The notes under the pieces: generated by a model
Databases searched by the model: none
Seen by the model: the letters and a program-made list of their open reading frames with translations, nothing else
What the model was told of the DNA's origin: nothing
Shown here: positions 31,585-42,966 of the stretch, in pieces
How positions within the stretch are numbered: the first letter of the stretch is position 1
How the letters are laid out: each line of letters opens with the position of its first letter
Assembly (NCBI GenBank): GCA_963920525.1
Contig: OY986436.1
Coordinates: forward strand, 90,979,868-91,043,867
Length of the DNA stretch: 64,000 nucleotides
DNA from: Dichetophora obliterata
Lineage: Eukaryota > Arthropoda > Insecta > Diptera > Sciomyzidae
Direction: 5' to 3'
Program-made: the position numbers and the translations under genes

Positions 31585-34500
31585 AAGAAACTATTTCCAC
31601 TCTAATTCGATGTTCTCTAGGTTATAAAAAATAGTCGCATACAAAAAAAATTAAGGAATAACCGTAACGATAATAGGCAAAACTTTTCCGAAAAATAATA
31701 ATTGATGAAAGTATAGAATTCTTGTTGTTTTTTTTTTCGCGTTTATTTTCGTTTAGTTTTTAATTAAGTTGTATTGCTTTTAGTTTAGTTTCTAATTAAG
31801 CTGTTTTTATTTTAGTTTAGTTTCTAATTAACCTTTTTTTCATTTTAGTCTAGTTTCTAATTAAGTTGCGTTGATTTCAGTTTAGTTTCTAATTAAGTTG
31901 TTTTTATTTTAGCTAAGTTTTTATTAAGTAGTTTTCTTTTAGTTTAATTTTTTTTATTTTTTTTTTTTTTTATTTAGTAGTTTTTATTTTAGCTTAGTTC
32001 TTTAATTAGTCGTTTTTAAGTTGTCTTTATTTTAGCTTAGTTTTTATTAAGTAGTTTTTATTTTAGTTTGGTTTGTAATTATCTCGCGTTTAATCATATA
32101 GCTTTTATTTTAGATTAGTTTTTAATTAAGTTGGTTTATCTTAGCTTAGTTTTTAATTAAGTGGTCTCTAATTATATTGTTTTGGTTTTTTAGTTTAGTT
32201 CTTAATTATGTTGTTTTTAGTTATATCGCGCTTATTTTAGTTTAGTTTTTAATTAAGTTGTTTTTATTTCCGTTTAGTTTTTAATTAAGTTGTTTTTATG
32301 TTAGTTTAGTTTTTAATTAAGTTGTTTTATTTAGTTTAGTTTTTAATTAAGTTGTTTTTATTTCCGTTTAGTTTTTAATTAAGTTGTTTTTATGTTAGTT
32401 TAGTTTTTAATTAAGTTGTTTTATTTAGTTTAGTTTTTAATTGAGTTGTTTTTATTTTAGTTTAGTCTTTAATTATATGGTTTTGGTTTTTTGTTTAGTT
32501 CTTAATTCTGTTGATTTTAAATATATCGCGCTTATTTTAGTTTAGTTTTTTATTAAGTTGTCTTTATTTCAGTTTAGTTTTAATTAAGTTGTTTTTATTC
32601 TAGTTTATTTTTTCATTATCTCGCGTTTAATCATATAGCTTTTATTTTAGTTTAGTTTTTAATTAAATCGTTTTTATTCTAGCCTAGTTTTTATTAAGTA
32701 GTTTTCTTTTAGTTTAAATTTTTTTTTTTTCTTAGTAGTTTTAGTTTAGCTTAGTTCTTAATTAAGTTGTTTTTAATTCTATCGTGCTTATTTTAGTTTA
32801 GTTTTTAATTAAGTTGTTTTTATTTTAGTTTAGTTTCTAATTAAGTTGTTTTGATTTTAGTTTAGTTTCCTATTAAATGGTTAATTTTTTTGTTTTATTT
32901 CTGTTAGTTTATTTGTATGACCTGCCCTTTTTTTTCAACTTTATACTATTTTACACAAGTATTAAAAATGGCCGTTTAAAATTTTTTATAAATTTGCTCT
33001 ACACTGTATGCCTTAAAGGTAAAAATTAGCATCGTTTTACAACAAATTCTCCCTTTAAATTAATATCCAAAATTATCAAAAGTCCAGTTGTAAAAATATA
33101 GATGTAAAAAAAACGAACGGAAAGCCAAAGTTTTGTAATAGTAAAAAGCAAAAAAACTTCTTTACATGTGACAAGCAAGAGAGCAAGGGCCGCGATTTCG
33201 GGATTTTAGCCAAAAACAAACAAAAGTCAAGACTTAATTCTAAAGTAAGAATTCTACCAAAATAAATATATAAAGGTCACTGCATTCTTGCCAAAATTTA
33301 GCATCCGCCACCCAACATGTTGCGTTTGCAATTATTTAAATTAATCGAATACACGCTTACCAATCCCAGGCCGCAATTCGCAAACCTGGGGTGAGTGCCG
33401 CAATGGTGGAGGTAGTTGGTGTTGTCGCTACTGGTGGTGCTGGTGATGCCGTTGGCCACCCGCTAGCTGATGCTGGCAAACGCTGAAGGTTGGTGGGTTG
33501 ACGATGGTGGAGCTGGTTGTGATGACCTGGCTGGTGATGTCGTTGTTGTTGTTGTTGTTGTTGTACTCTCCTGGTGTTGTTGGAGCTGGCTGGCTGGGTG
33601 CTTTGGAGGCGGGAAGGTTAGTCGGATACCTTTATTTTTTTTTTTTAATACCCGGTGCCCAAGAACACCTGCTTACCTGGCTGCTGGTGATGACTTGTCC
33701 GATGAGGTTGGCGTTGGTGGCGTTGGTCCTTTGCGGTGCGCTAGCTGACGAGGCGATAGTAGGTGGTGACGACACGCTAAAGCACTAACTGGTGATGGAT
33801 TTGTTGTGGCTGGTTAGGTAGCGGCTAGTTACATGCGGGGTCGCTAGCTGTGGTCGTTGACGGTAGCGCTGTTTGTCGTTGGTTGCGTTGGTTTTTTTTT
33901 TTCTTTTCGCTCGCCGATATTAGTGTTGTATTTGTACATATATTCTATCTTCTTGTGTTACAGTCAATGCTGTTGTTGCTTCTAGCAAACTAACATTTTA
34001 TCCTTCCACTTTTCCAAATTGGTTACAATCAGTATTTCATATATCCCCATCTAGATAAATCTATCTATATATATATATATAGATACATAACAATTCACAT
34101 CTAAACGTGCAAGTTAAAATCTTATTTTTATTACCTCTCCAAGCGTTGAAAATTAGCCAACACCAAATATTGGCCCAAACGACACGAAAGCTGCTGACTT
34201 CGAACTTTGCTTCTGTGCGCGAACGTTTGCAGCAATGGCAAGATCGAATCTTTATATATTTTAATCAGTTTTAAACACAAAAATTATTGAAATTAATCGA
34301 TCGCGTAAAGAAATCACTAAATTTGCTAAACAACGACAACCAACGCTCCATGATATTTGTTCACCTTTTGCAGTGTCGGCAACAGCAACGTCTCCCCAGC
34401 TTTGTATTTTTTTCCAGTTCAATGATTTTAGGTACTTTGGCAGTGTTGCCACGTGTTATCGGTTAAGGTTAGTATGCATTCCCTTTTTAGGCATTCAGAC

Positions 34501-34908
34501 GGGCCAACTACCGATGTTGTTCCAACTTCGCTCCCTTTTCGGTGGAATCGACCATAACCGAGGGGAGTAGGTAATGGTTGGTTTGGACTTTTGGATGACA
34601 CGTCGACAAATGGCCGTTAACCGACGCTTGTTTCGGTATTCCGATTGGCTCCCGATTCAGGCGCGTGTCGGATCACACCATTTTCCTGAACGGTTTATGC
34701 CTGCTGAAACGAATGGTCCCATTTTTGTTGGTATTTTTCCTTTCACTCCCCTGTATGGCCATTTTGTTTGCCCGAACATACTCGAACATCATTGAGGTGC
34801 CACATTTAAATGAAAAAGTTGTGTGCACTAACACACTAGAGGGCGCTGGTGGAAATACCATGGGTATTCATAAGATGTATTATTCCCTATGTGCAGGTGC
34901 CCATGACA
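30720..34908 (-). repeat. 3' LTR (4,189 bp)
   Basis: Starts TGTCATGTTTCCCTCCGACC and ends GTGCAGGTGCCCATGACA in plus orientation. Differences from the other LTR are few: homopolymer lengths (for example the T run near 31313), C/T at about 32610, and TCGTG versus AAATG at about 32789. Short frames inside (31046-31333, 33470-33788, 34665-34870) occur in both LTRs and are not supported as genes. Confidence 0.95.
31735..32900. repeat. Degenerate AT-rich minisatellite in the 3' LTR
   Basis: Roughly 25-30 units of about 35-45 bp built on TTTAGTTTAGTTTTTAATTA and AGTTGTTTTTATTT, with blocks of higher-order duplication (about 32250-32440) and three TCGCG(C/T)TTA variants. The same array occupies about 43985-45130 in the 5' LTR. 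Confidence 0.9.
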
Positions 34909-34998
34909 AACCCAGGGACTCTCGACAAGCTTCTCGGCTTCAGAGATACATGGGAAAAGATGGCATCATTGGCTCTCTCAACCTACATTCGAACTTGA
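34909..34998 (-). promoter_or_regulatory. Segment between pol stop and 3' LTR; no clear polypurine tract
   Basis: The last minus-strand bases before the LTR read GTCGAGAGTCCCTGGGTTT, only weakly purine-rich. A plus-strand primer site must lie here or further up, but no standard polypurine tract is visible. There is no room for env. Confidence 0.45.
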
Positions 34999-37900
34999 TT
35001 ATTGTTTTACGTCTTTCGCGTGAAAAATTCCTATCGTCTTGCCACTTAAATCTTCCAACTCATACAGGCTATTACCTACTGCCCTCACTATTCGACACTT
35101 TAGAAAACGCTTTGAAAGTTTCGCGCTGATTTGCTTGGAGAAATCACTAAGCTGAAAGTTCCGTCGGTAGACTTCCTGTCCAGGTTGAAATTTAACTTTT
35201 CGACTTTTCAAGTCATACCTTTTAACATTCTGTTCGTGACTCTTATGTAGCTGTTCGCGGATTTTGTTGCGAATCAAGTCTTGCCGAACCGGCTTCGGTA
35301 TCACCAACGTCTCAGGATCGCTAAGCACACCTAGTTTCTTTGCTATTTTATAGGCGCTTGCATGCGTGATCATGTTGTGACCGAAGAGAGCAAAATAAGG
35401 AGGCATTCCTATCGAGGAGTGTACCGAAGAACGCAAGGCACATTCAATGTCAGATAAGTGTTGATCCCAGTTGGTTTGATCTTGGTCGAGATACGACCGA
35501 ATCGCCGCGAGAATGGACTGGTTGACCCTCTCTGAAGCGTTGGCTTGAGGAGCGTAATTAGCAGTGCGTACATGTCTTATTCCAAAATTATCGATCATTT
35601 CGGCAAATTCTTTACTTAAAAATTGCACGCCATTGTCAGACATAAGTATTTCTGGGGTACCGAATTTATGGAAAACTTCTGAAATTAGAAACCGGATTAC
35701 ATTTCGCGCGGTCGCTTTCGTCATCGCCTTTAACAGGGTAAATTTTGTGAAATAGTCTAAGACTATAAAGATATAGGTATTTTTCTTTTTCGAACGAACG
35801 TATGGACCGAGGAAATCCACGTAAATTTTTTGAAAAGGCCGTACTATTTGCGACTCTTGCCCCATAGGTGGTCTTAGAACCATTTGGGCTGGTTTGCATT
35901 CTTTACAGACTTGACAATCATTAACGAAATTGAGGACCTGTTGGTTCATATTTGGCCAGTAAAAATATTCTTTTATGCGCTTAAGAGTTTTGGTGAAACC
36001 ACCATGCGCGACTTGAGGAGGTTGGTGTGCGTTAGCAATAATTGAATGCGTCAAAGGCGCTGGAACCCATAGTTTCCATGCGAAATCTTCACCATCGGGT
36101 GTACCATCATATGGAACCGTACGCTTGTAGGCAAAGCCATCAATCACCTTGAGGTCAGGCAACTGGGAGTGATTTTCGGTTATGGTATTTAACAATTCCA
36201 TATACTCTTCGCTTTGAAACTCTGTTGACTCTAGGTCAATCAGTGCCTTTACCTCACAACTTATTTCGTCCATGTCGTAGCGTGATAACGTGTCGGGAAC
36301 GATGTTCTGAGCCCCTTTACGGTGATCTATCTCGAAGCTAAAGCTTTGCAGATACAAACTCCACCTCGCCAATCGACTGGTTAAGTCTTTATGCGACATT
36401 AGCCATTTTAGGCTGGAGTGATCCGTTATCACTGTAAAAGGCATTAGCTCGATGTAGGCTCTAAACTTCGTTATCCCCATTACCACCGCTAGACATTCGC
36501 GCTCAGTTACTGAATAATTCTTCTGCGCAGGCGTGAGCTTCTTTGAATAATAGGCGATAGGATGTTCGCCACCCTCATCATCTTTTTGAAACAACACGCC
36601 GCCAATTCCGATGTTAGAAGCATCTGTTTGCACATAAAAATGTTTCGAAAAATCTGGATGTACCAGGACTGGACTAGAAATAAGAGCTGTTTTTAATTTA
36701 TCGAAGGCGCTCTTAGCCTCATCACCGAACTCAAAAGTTTTCGCTTTTTTCAGCGTGTCAAAAATAGGTGCTGCTATAGTAGCATAATCGCGAATAAAGC
36801 GACGGTACCATCCCGTGGCTCCCATAAAACTTCGTACCTGCTTCGGAGTTTTTGGATAGGTATATCGGTCAATGGCATGAACCTTGTCGGGGTCTGGTCT
36901 TAATTTACCCTCGCCTACAATATAACCTAAATATCTTAGCTCGCTACAACAAAATTTTGACTTGGCCACATTTATGGTTAAGTTGGCCGAACTTAACAAC
37001 TGCGCTACCTGCTCTAACTTTTTGAGGTGACTATCGAAATCTGAAGACACAACCAGGAGATCGTCCAAATAAATGAAAACGCTTTCACGAAGATTGGCTG
37101 GCACGACTTTGTCCATCAACCGACATAACCTTTGGGCTGCATTACATAGCCCAAACGGCATGACGGTAAATTGACAAAGCGGACGACCTGGCACTGTAAA
37201 CGCGGTTTTCTCCCTACTACTGACGGCAAGCGGAATTTGCCAGAAGGCATCCTTAAGATCCACACTTGAAATAAAGTGTGTGTCGCCAAGACGACTGAGC
37301 AATCCCTCTATGTGTGGAAGTGGGTAGGCGTCCTTCACTGTGAGTGCATTGAGCTTGCGAGCGTCCAGGCACAGTCGACATTTCTCGCCTTTTCGCACGA
37401 AGGCCACTCGATTGTTCCAGGGACTTTCGCTCGGCTCAATGACTCCCAGTGAAAGCATCCTATCCAGCTCCGCAAACATGAGACCCTGAACAGCCGGTGA
37501 GACTGGGTAGTGCTTATCTTTCACAGGCACTGCGTCGCCGGTATCAATATAGTGCTCTTCTAAAGACGTCTTGCCTAGACCTTTCTTCGTGAAGCAGGGA
37601 AATTTTGCTATAACTGCGTTAAGCCGGTGTTGTTGCTGCGCTGTCAAAACTTTCATTTTCGGTGTTGCATGACTTTGGACCTCTTCCTCCAAAGCTATGT
37701 TGTTGGTCGTTATGCTATCAACTTTGAGCTGCATTAGATTGAATTTCTTAATGAAATCTACACCTAGAAACAATTCTCGTTTTAGAGAAGGTGTTAAATA
37801 AAAAACAATCTCCTGCTCCTGGTTATCGAATTTAATTTTAGCTTTAACGCGACCTACGATTGAATGCATTCGCCCATCGGCAGTTTTGACGAAAGATTTA

Positions 37901-38313
37901 AACTTAAAAATTGGCAACTTGCACTTTTCTACAAAACTTAAGCAGTTATTCCCTAAACACGACACTGTTGCTCCACTGTCCAATAATCCCTCGATTCGCT
38001 GTCCATTGATTTCGATGTTCGTATAAAATCTACTGTCTTCGCCCTCATAAAGTTCTGATGCTGAAATTTCTTTATAATTATTTTTCCTCAAACGATATCT
38101 AACCCTGGCTTTTTCAATTTTTGTTGGCTGTTCTGAAAATATTCTTTTTCTGACTTCCTCATAGTTCTTGAGTCTCACATGAAATGGCTTGATTTCTTTT
38201 AACTTTACCTCAACGGTATTTACGGCTTGATCGCAACTACTTTGATTACTCTTATTCTTAGATGTTAAAACAACAATTTTCTTTTCTATATCGGTCTGGG
38301 TGGCTGAGGTTAG
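34999..38313 (-). CDS. pol: Pol polyprotein (protease, RT, RNase H, integrase), reached by stop readthrough
   Basis: Open for 1,104 codons directly after the gag TGA, in the same frame, with no ATG before the protease. Domains in order on the minus strand: aspartic protease with LLDSGATVSCLG (Asp codon about 37980); RT with LCLDARKLNALTVKD, FTVMPFGLCNAAQRL and the YLDD box at about 37060-37071; RNase H with VQTDASNIGIGGVL, SVTERECLAVV and VITDHSSLKWL; integrase with HxxxH-CxxC zinc module (AHGGF..., NDCQVCKEC) and DDE core at IYVDFLGPYV, MSDNGVQFL and ANASERVNQS. No chromodomain seen. All key residues present; no frameshift, so it is probably functional. Confidence 0.93.
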   Translation of the reverse strand, partial: LTSATQTDIEKKIVVLTSKNKSNQSSCDQAVNTVEVKLKEIKPFHVRLKNYEEVRKRIFSEQPTKIEKARVRYRLRKNNYKEISASELYEGEDSRFYTNIEINGQRIEGLLDSGATVSCLGNNCLSFVEKCKLPIFKFKSFVKTADGRMHSIVGRVKAKIKFDNQEQEIVFYLTPSLKRELFLGVDFIKKFNLMQLKVDSITTNNIALEEEVQSHATPKMKVLTAQQQHRLNAVIAKFPCFTKKGLGKTSLEEHYIDTGDAVPVKDKHYPVSPAVQGLMFAELDRMLSLGVIEPSESPWNNRVAFVRKGEKCRLCLDARKLNALTVKDAYPLPHIEGLLSRLGDTHFISSVDLKDAFWQIPLAVSSREKTAFTVPGRPLCQFTVMPFGLCNAAQRLCRLMDKVVPANLRESVFIYLDDLLVVSSDFDSHLKKLEQVAQLLSSANLTINVAKSKFCCSELRYLGYIVGEGKLRPDPDKVHAIDRYTYPKTPKQVRSFMGATGWYRRFIRDYATIAAPIFDTLKKAKTFEFGDEAKSAFDKLKTALISSPVLVHPDFSKHFYVQTDASNIGIGGVLFQKDDEGGEHPIAYYSKKLTPAQKNYSVTERECLAVVMGITKFRAYIELMPFTVITDHSSLKWLMSHKDLTSRLARWSLYLQSFSFEIDHRKGAQNIVPDTLSRYDMDEISCEVKALIDLESTEFQSEEYMELLNTITENHSQLPDLKVIDGFAYKRTVPYDGTPDGEDFAWKLWVPAPLTHSIIANAHQPPQVAHGGFTKTLKRIKEYFYWPNMNQQVLNFVNDCQVCKECKPAQMVLRPPMGQESQIVRPFQKIYVDFLGPYVRSKKKNTYIFIVLDYFTKFTLLKAMTKATARNVIRFLISEVFHKFGTPEILMSDNGVQFLSKEFAEMIDNFGIRHVRTANYAPQANASERVNQSILAAIRSYLDQDQTNWDQHLSDIECALRSSVHSSIGMPPYFALFGHNMITHASAYKIAKKLGVLSDPETLVIPKPVRQDLIRNKIREQLHKSHEQNVKRYDLKSRKVKFQPGQEVYRRNFQLSDFSKQISAKLSKRFLKCRIVRAVGNSLYELEDLSGKTIGIFHAKDVKQ

Positions 38314-38316
38314 TCA
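38314..38316 (-). promoter_or_regulatory. Leaky gag stop: TGA followed by CTA
   Basis: Minus-strand reading GAA TGA CTA ACC. Gag ends here, and the same frame continues open through 45 codons to the first protease-region residues and on to the end of pol. UGA-CUA is a known strong readthrough context (alphavirus-type). Gammaretroviruses also use in-frame stop suppression, whereas most Ty3/gypsy elements use frameshifting or a fused gag-pol. Confidence 0.75.
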
Positions 38317-40125
38317 TTCCGTCGTTTCCTGAGTTTGAGTTTGCGTTTGAGCTGATCTAGACTCCACCTGCACACTTCTATTTGGCCTAGCAGTTCCCTG
38401 ACATTTCGGACACTTTGGGGTAACTACGCCCTCCGTTCCGCACCTATAGCAAAAAATTCGCCTTACGGCTGCCGTACACTCAACGAAATTGTGCCCAGGC
38501 TGTTTGCAGTTCCAGCATGGAAAAATTCGAGAGGAATTTATGACGTCTAAATCGAAAGCTTGAGTGGAAAGGTCTGGCTCTATATTTAACTCATGCACTT
38601 GCGCATTGCGAGGTACATATTGACGCGTAGGCGGTTGATACGCCTGTCGTGGGTAGTTTATATGAGTTTCAGCCTTTTTACAGGCTTTGCAAAACTCAGT
38701 CAAACCCTCTATGCGCATGGCAAATAGTAGCTGTGACATCTCTTTCCTCAGGTTGCTCCTCATTATCTCCACTAAATCCTGTTCAGCCAGTGGATTACGC
38801 TGTTGGTTCCTCAGGGTCAAAACAGATTGATAAAAGTCGTCGAAAGTTTCATCCCGTTGTTGTCTTCGATCCATAATTTGTCTTTGGATCTCGAAGTCGC
38901 TTTCGTGTCGCTTAAATTGTGCTACAAGCGCTTCTCGAAGTGCGAACCAACTAGGTATTCGGTTTAACCGTCGAAATCCCCAGAACCATTGAGCTGCGTT
39001 TCCAGTTAGCAAACTATGAAAATTTCTAATTACTTCAGGCCATGGATATCGGTAATCATTACACAAGGTCTCTACTCGAAAAACGAATTCGTCCACGCTG
39101 ATTGACTTATTTGTACCATCGAACTTAAATCCCCATTTGTCCATTTCTACACGTCGCGGTTGTTCAGGCTGATGGTAATGTGTAACCGGCGCTTGTACAG
39201 GCCCTGTATATGCAAAGGCACTCGGCTGACGTATCGAGGGTCCAGCTCGTTGCTCTTGGTGTCGATTTCTGGTCTCTACATGATACGTCTGCGACTGAGA
39301 AAAAACTTGCGGCTGCGGTACGATCGTCGGTTGCGGCCTATGCGGTGGTGGTTGTGAAAAATCTGGGAAAGATTGCGAGATGCTCCTGGTATCCTGAGAT
39401 CCAATTTGTTGTTGCTGCTCCATATTTCGATCTGGCCATGCCTGTGAAATGCTAGACGGGGGTGGTGGAGGTGGTGGTTGTAAAGTCACTAACTTCGTAA
39501 CCGCTGGTCGGCTCTCTGAATACTGAGGCGTCATCGACCCTAAGCTTTCGGCTATTAATTGTGGGACTAATACCCGCAAACGTTCCTCCATTCCCGACAT
39601 CAGATCCACTTGGGCTAAGCCCACTGCTGACTTGACGTAATCCCTTATATTGATGCTCGAGTTGACCACACCTTGGGACGCTGGTGCTCTTCCTGACGAC
39701 CTGTCTCTGACGCTTCCCATCTGCGAATGTTGCTGAAATTGCTTGCGCACGTTTAGAGCAGTTAGGCTGCTAAACTCTGGAGACGTGATGCTGCTATTAG
39801 AGAAGTTAAGCTCTTCCGAGGTACGTCTAGGTGCTGGTGGTAGTGGACTCTGCCTCGCCATAGGCGTTGTAATAGTCGTCGTTGCTGTGGTAAAAATCGG
39901 TATGGTGGTTCTCGTCAGGCCTGTTTTTGGAATTGCCCCTGTACCAGTGGTTGTTGTGGGTACTAGACTTCCACTTTCGGCTGGATTCGGATTGGTTTCA
40001 CTGTCATCGGCTCGCTGGCCCTGCTGTCTAGTGTGTACCATGCCCAAAGGAATCGCAATAAGAAAAGCAAAAATGATCAAAAAATAGTAAAACATTTCAA
40101 AGCAAGAAGATGGTTTAAATAGCAA
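38317..40125 (-). CDS. gag: Gag polyprotein
   Basis: 603 codons if begun at ATG 40125; a second ATG at 40041 (MVHTRQQGQRADDSE) may be the real start because residues 1-28 are a hydrophobic stretch (FYYFLIIFAFLIAIPL) that would be odd for Gag. A long proline-, glutamine- and serine-rich region (including TLQPPPPPPP) is followed by a retrotrans_gag capsid-like domain (MDKWGFKFDGTNKSISVDEF, LLTGNAAQWFWGFRRL, QRQIMDRRQQRDETFDDFYQ). Two Cys modules end it: CWNCKQPGHNFVEC (CCHC knuckle, CX2CX4HX4C) and CYRCGTEG...CPKC. Ends at the TGA at 38314-38316. Intact. Confidence 0.9.
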
Positions 40126-42944
40126 AACGACAATTCGCCAAATTATTCACAAATGAAAAAGTTAAATTTTTATATATATAGGCCGATGGTTAAAGGCACC
40201 ACAGTTTACGAAACTGTTGTTCTCCAAATGCCAAAACGAAAAGGAAAAATTTACAAAAAAAAATAAGATCAAAATAAATTTCCTGTAGTAATGTCCAAAA
40301 TAAATAATGTCCTGGATGGTGGTTGCAAAACTTAGCAAAAAAAATTTTAAATAATAAGATTAATAGTAGTATTAGAAATGATAATAATATATATATTAAT
40401 GATATGTAAAGGAAAATAATATAATATTCAAAAAGTTGATTGAATATAATGATATTAATTAAAGGTAAGCATAATAATAAATGAACTCCATAGAGGTAAA
40501 AGAAATTTTGTCGTAGTATGTAGTAATATAGAAAGGTGGGGAAGTGATATAAAAGAAAAAATTTTGTAACTATTTTAGAGCTACAATCTTAACTGTCTAA
40601 AATTTCGCAACTTATCAAAAAAAAATTTTAAAAGTGTAAGATTATTTTTATTTGAATATGTATATATCGATATATCAAGACTGAATATATATATATATAC
40701 ACATATACATATAGACATATATATATATATATATATATATATAGATATATATCGTTATATATATATAGGAAAATTGGCTTATTAAAGCGCGTAGCTGAAA
40801 GTAAACTTTAATATTTTTTTCTACCCGAAGATAAAAATATGTATATATATATATATTTTTTTCTAAGGTATTTAGTTTATAAAGATAATATATACATAAA
40901 GAGGAAATAATTTGGATAATCAGAAGAACTTGACTATCGCTTCAAAAAAATGTATACGTAAAATAAAAAAGGAGACTAACTTCGGAGAAGTTAACAGTCT
41001 CAACAAAAAAAGAAAATTATAATTCCGAAATCAAATAAGCAAAATACTAAAATAGCTGATAATAATAACTCAAAAAAAATTTAAAAATATATAGGCATTA
41101 AGTTTGGATGGTGGCGTGAAACAAACAAGAGTGGCGTAAAAATTAACTTCGACGAGACCAGCGAAAGCAACTTTCTTCTTTGTGCAATAATTGCACCCTC
41201 CAAATCGAGGTTCTTAACCGAAACTTCCCACAATAATTTCCTATGCTGAGGTCGCTCAGGCATATTCGCTTCACCTAATGGTGTTGTGGTAGTTCATCCC
41301 GAGTTGGAGTATTTATTCAAAACGAAAAATTTTTATTTATAATTGTCCCTACTCAAGAGTGCTTTGCAACTCTATACCCCCCCTTAATTCAGCCGCGCCT
41401 AACTCCAAATCGAGGTATTTTTTAATTTAGCTAGCCTGTCACATTGATGACCCCACTGACCTGAGGTCCTACTCTGCAACGCGACTCGAAAAGCAAATGC
41501 GATTCGAAAACAAAATCACACCATGTAACTACTGGCCTAAGACTTCTAAACGACAGTAAATTCTACCTCTGCTCTAAAATTCCGTTTTTGTCGGCATTGA
41601 ATTTGAACTCATCAAAAATTTGTCAAAAACATGTAAATCCCTGGCACGATCCTGCTCTCGAACCGCACCCGCACCCCGAATCGTACTACAGAGCAAGGCC
41701 CCTGACTGCTCTTCCCGATAAGGAGCGATTTTAAAAAAAAACAAAACAATTTAATTTTAATTTAACCTTCCTCTGAGCCCGCACCCAGTGAAGCATATGA
41801 GCCGCACTGTGCGCAAAAACCAAACTGCAAAATAAACGCTTGCGAAGAAACGAGATGCGCTCGATGTTCGCGGTTGCACTCATAAGCAAAACGCTTTGCT
41901 CACAGTCCAGCCCATATGCTTCACTGTGTGCGCTGCCTAAGAGTGCCGCTACCCCCCTTTTTGTACACTAGGTGCACCCTCCGAGTCGAGGTATTTTTGC
42001 TCTTAGCTAGCCTGTCCCGTTTATGACCCCTCTGGTCAGGCTGCTCTTCTCGGTCTGGAGTATTTGACAAAACGAGATTTTTATAGTTTTCAATTGGTTT
42101 ACATGCCGACAAACCCCGGCATGTTCGGGTTTTTCACCTTACGGTGTAAAAAAAACAGCCGCCCAATCTGGGAACAGACGCTGGCCAACACGCCGCCCAA
42201 TCTGGGAACAGACGCGTGTTGGGCTCGCTGGGGTACGCGGGTGCGCTACTCCCGTCATCCTACATATTCCACGCAGGATGCCCCTGCGGGTTTGAATATT
42301 TAAAATAAAAAATTATAAGAAATAAAAAAGTTAATTAACACTCATCGGCCTCCAGTATCCGTCGCAACTGCAGTCGCGGTTCAACGACCTTCACGCTGCA
42401 GGACTTACGGAAACTGCAAACGCGATGTGAAATAAAAAACAAAAAAAAAAATACTAAAATTATTTCTAACTCTTAGCCCTAGCAGTAAAAATCCTACGGT
42501 TAAGAAAAACACGTCGCAACTACAGTCGAGGCGCTGTGGCCTAAACGTTGCAGGACTTACGTGTTTTTAACTAAGAGGACCTGCTTTGGGTCTAACCAAA
42601 AATGATCAAAAAAATTACTTATTATTTTTATTTTCCCCCTAGCAGTAAAAAATCCTACTGTTAAGAACCACGTCGCAACTGCAGTCGAGGCGCTGTGGCC
42701 TAAACGCTGCAGGACTTACGGGTTCTCAACCTACCAGGACCTGCTTCGGGTTTAACCAAAAACTATACAAAAAAACTTACTCTACGGCCCGAAACGAGAT
42801 ACTTCATAGTTTTCTTGATTGGCTCCTTTTGCCTTAGACCACGTCGCAACTGCAGTCAAGGTTCACAGACCCAAACGCTGCAGGACTTACGTGGCCAGAC
42901 GTCAGGAGACCAAACGAAAAACAAAAAGACCTAAACTTTGTCGG
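40126..42944 (-). promoter_or_regulatory. Long 5' leader of the LTR element
   Basis: No convincing gene between the PBS and gag. It contains AT-rich microsatellites (TATATA runs at about 40680-40770 and 40840-40860); a duplicated segment (TAGCTAGCCTGTC..GTTTATGACC around 41430 and 42005, each preceded by CGAGGTATTTTT); a tandem pair CGCCCAATCTGGGAACAGAC at 42162 and 42194; and an inverted pair GTGAAGCATATGAGC (41791) / GCCCATATGCTTCAC (41909). Together with the 42.3-42.9 kb repeats this suggests a structured leader (packaging or translation control, inferred). Confidence 0.5.
42349..42897 (-). repeat. Four ~160-bp-spaced repeats in the leader
   Basis: CGTCGCAACTGCAGTC (or one-base variants) ... 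AACG(C/T)TGCAGGACTTACG occurs at about 42359, 42511, 42670 and 42841. Each 50-60-bp copy begins and ends with complementary pieces (CTGCAG / CTGCAGG and CGT..GCAA / TTACG). Just downstream, each copy is followed by CCAAAA(A)/(C)AAAA sequence. Confidence 0.85.
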
Positions 42945-42962
42945 GCCCCACGTTGGGCGCCA
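42945..42962 (-). promoter_or_regulatory. Primer-binding site for tRNA-Lys(CUU)
   Basis: Minus strand TGGCGCCCAACGTGGGGC, 4 nt from the LTR edge. From memory the fly tRNA-Lys(CUU) 3' end is GCCCCACGTTGGGCG plus CCA; all 18 positions match. Confidence 0.88.
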
Positions 42963-42966
42963 ATTC

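Noticed and set aside
33540..33565. Trinucleotide (GTT)n in the LTR as a regulatory element
   Set aside because: A short microsatellite in both LTRs; no basis for assigning a function.
39160..40087. Plus-strand ORFs opposite gag
   Set aside because: Antisense shadows of the gag coding frame.
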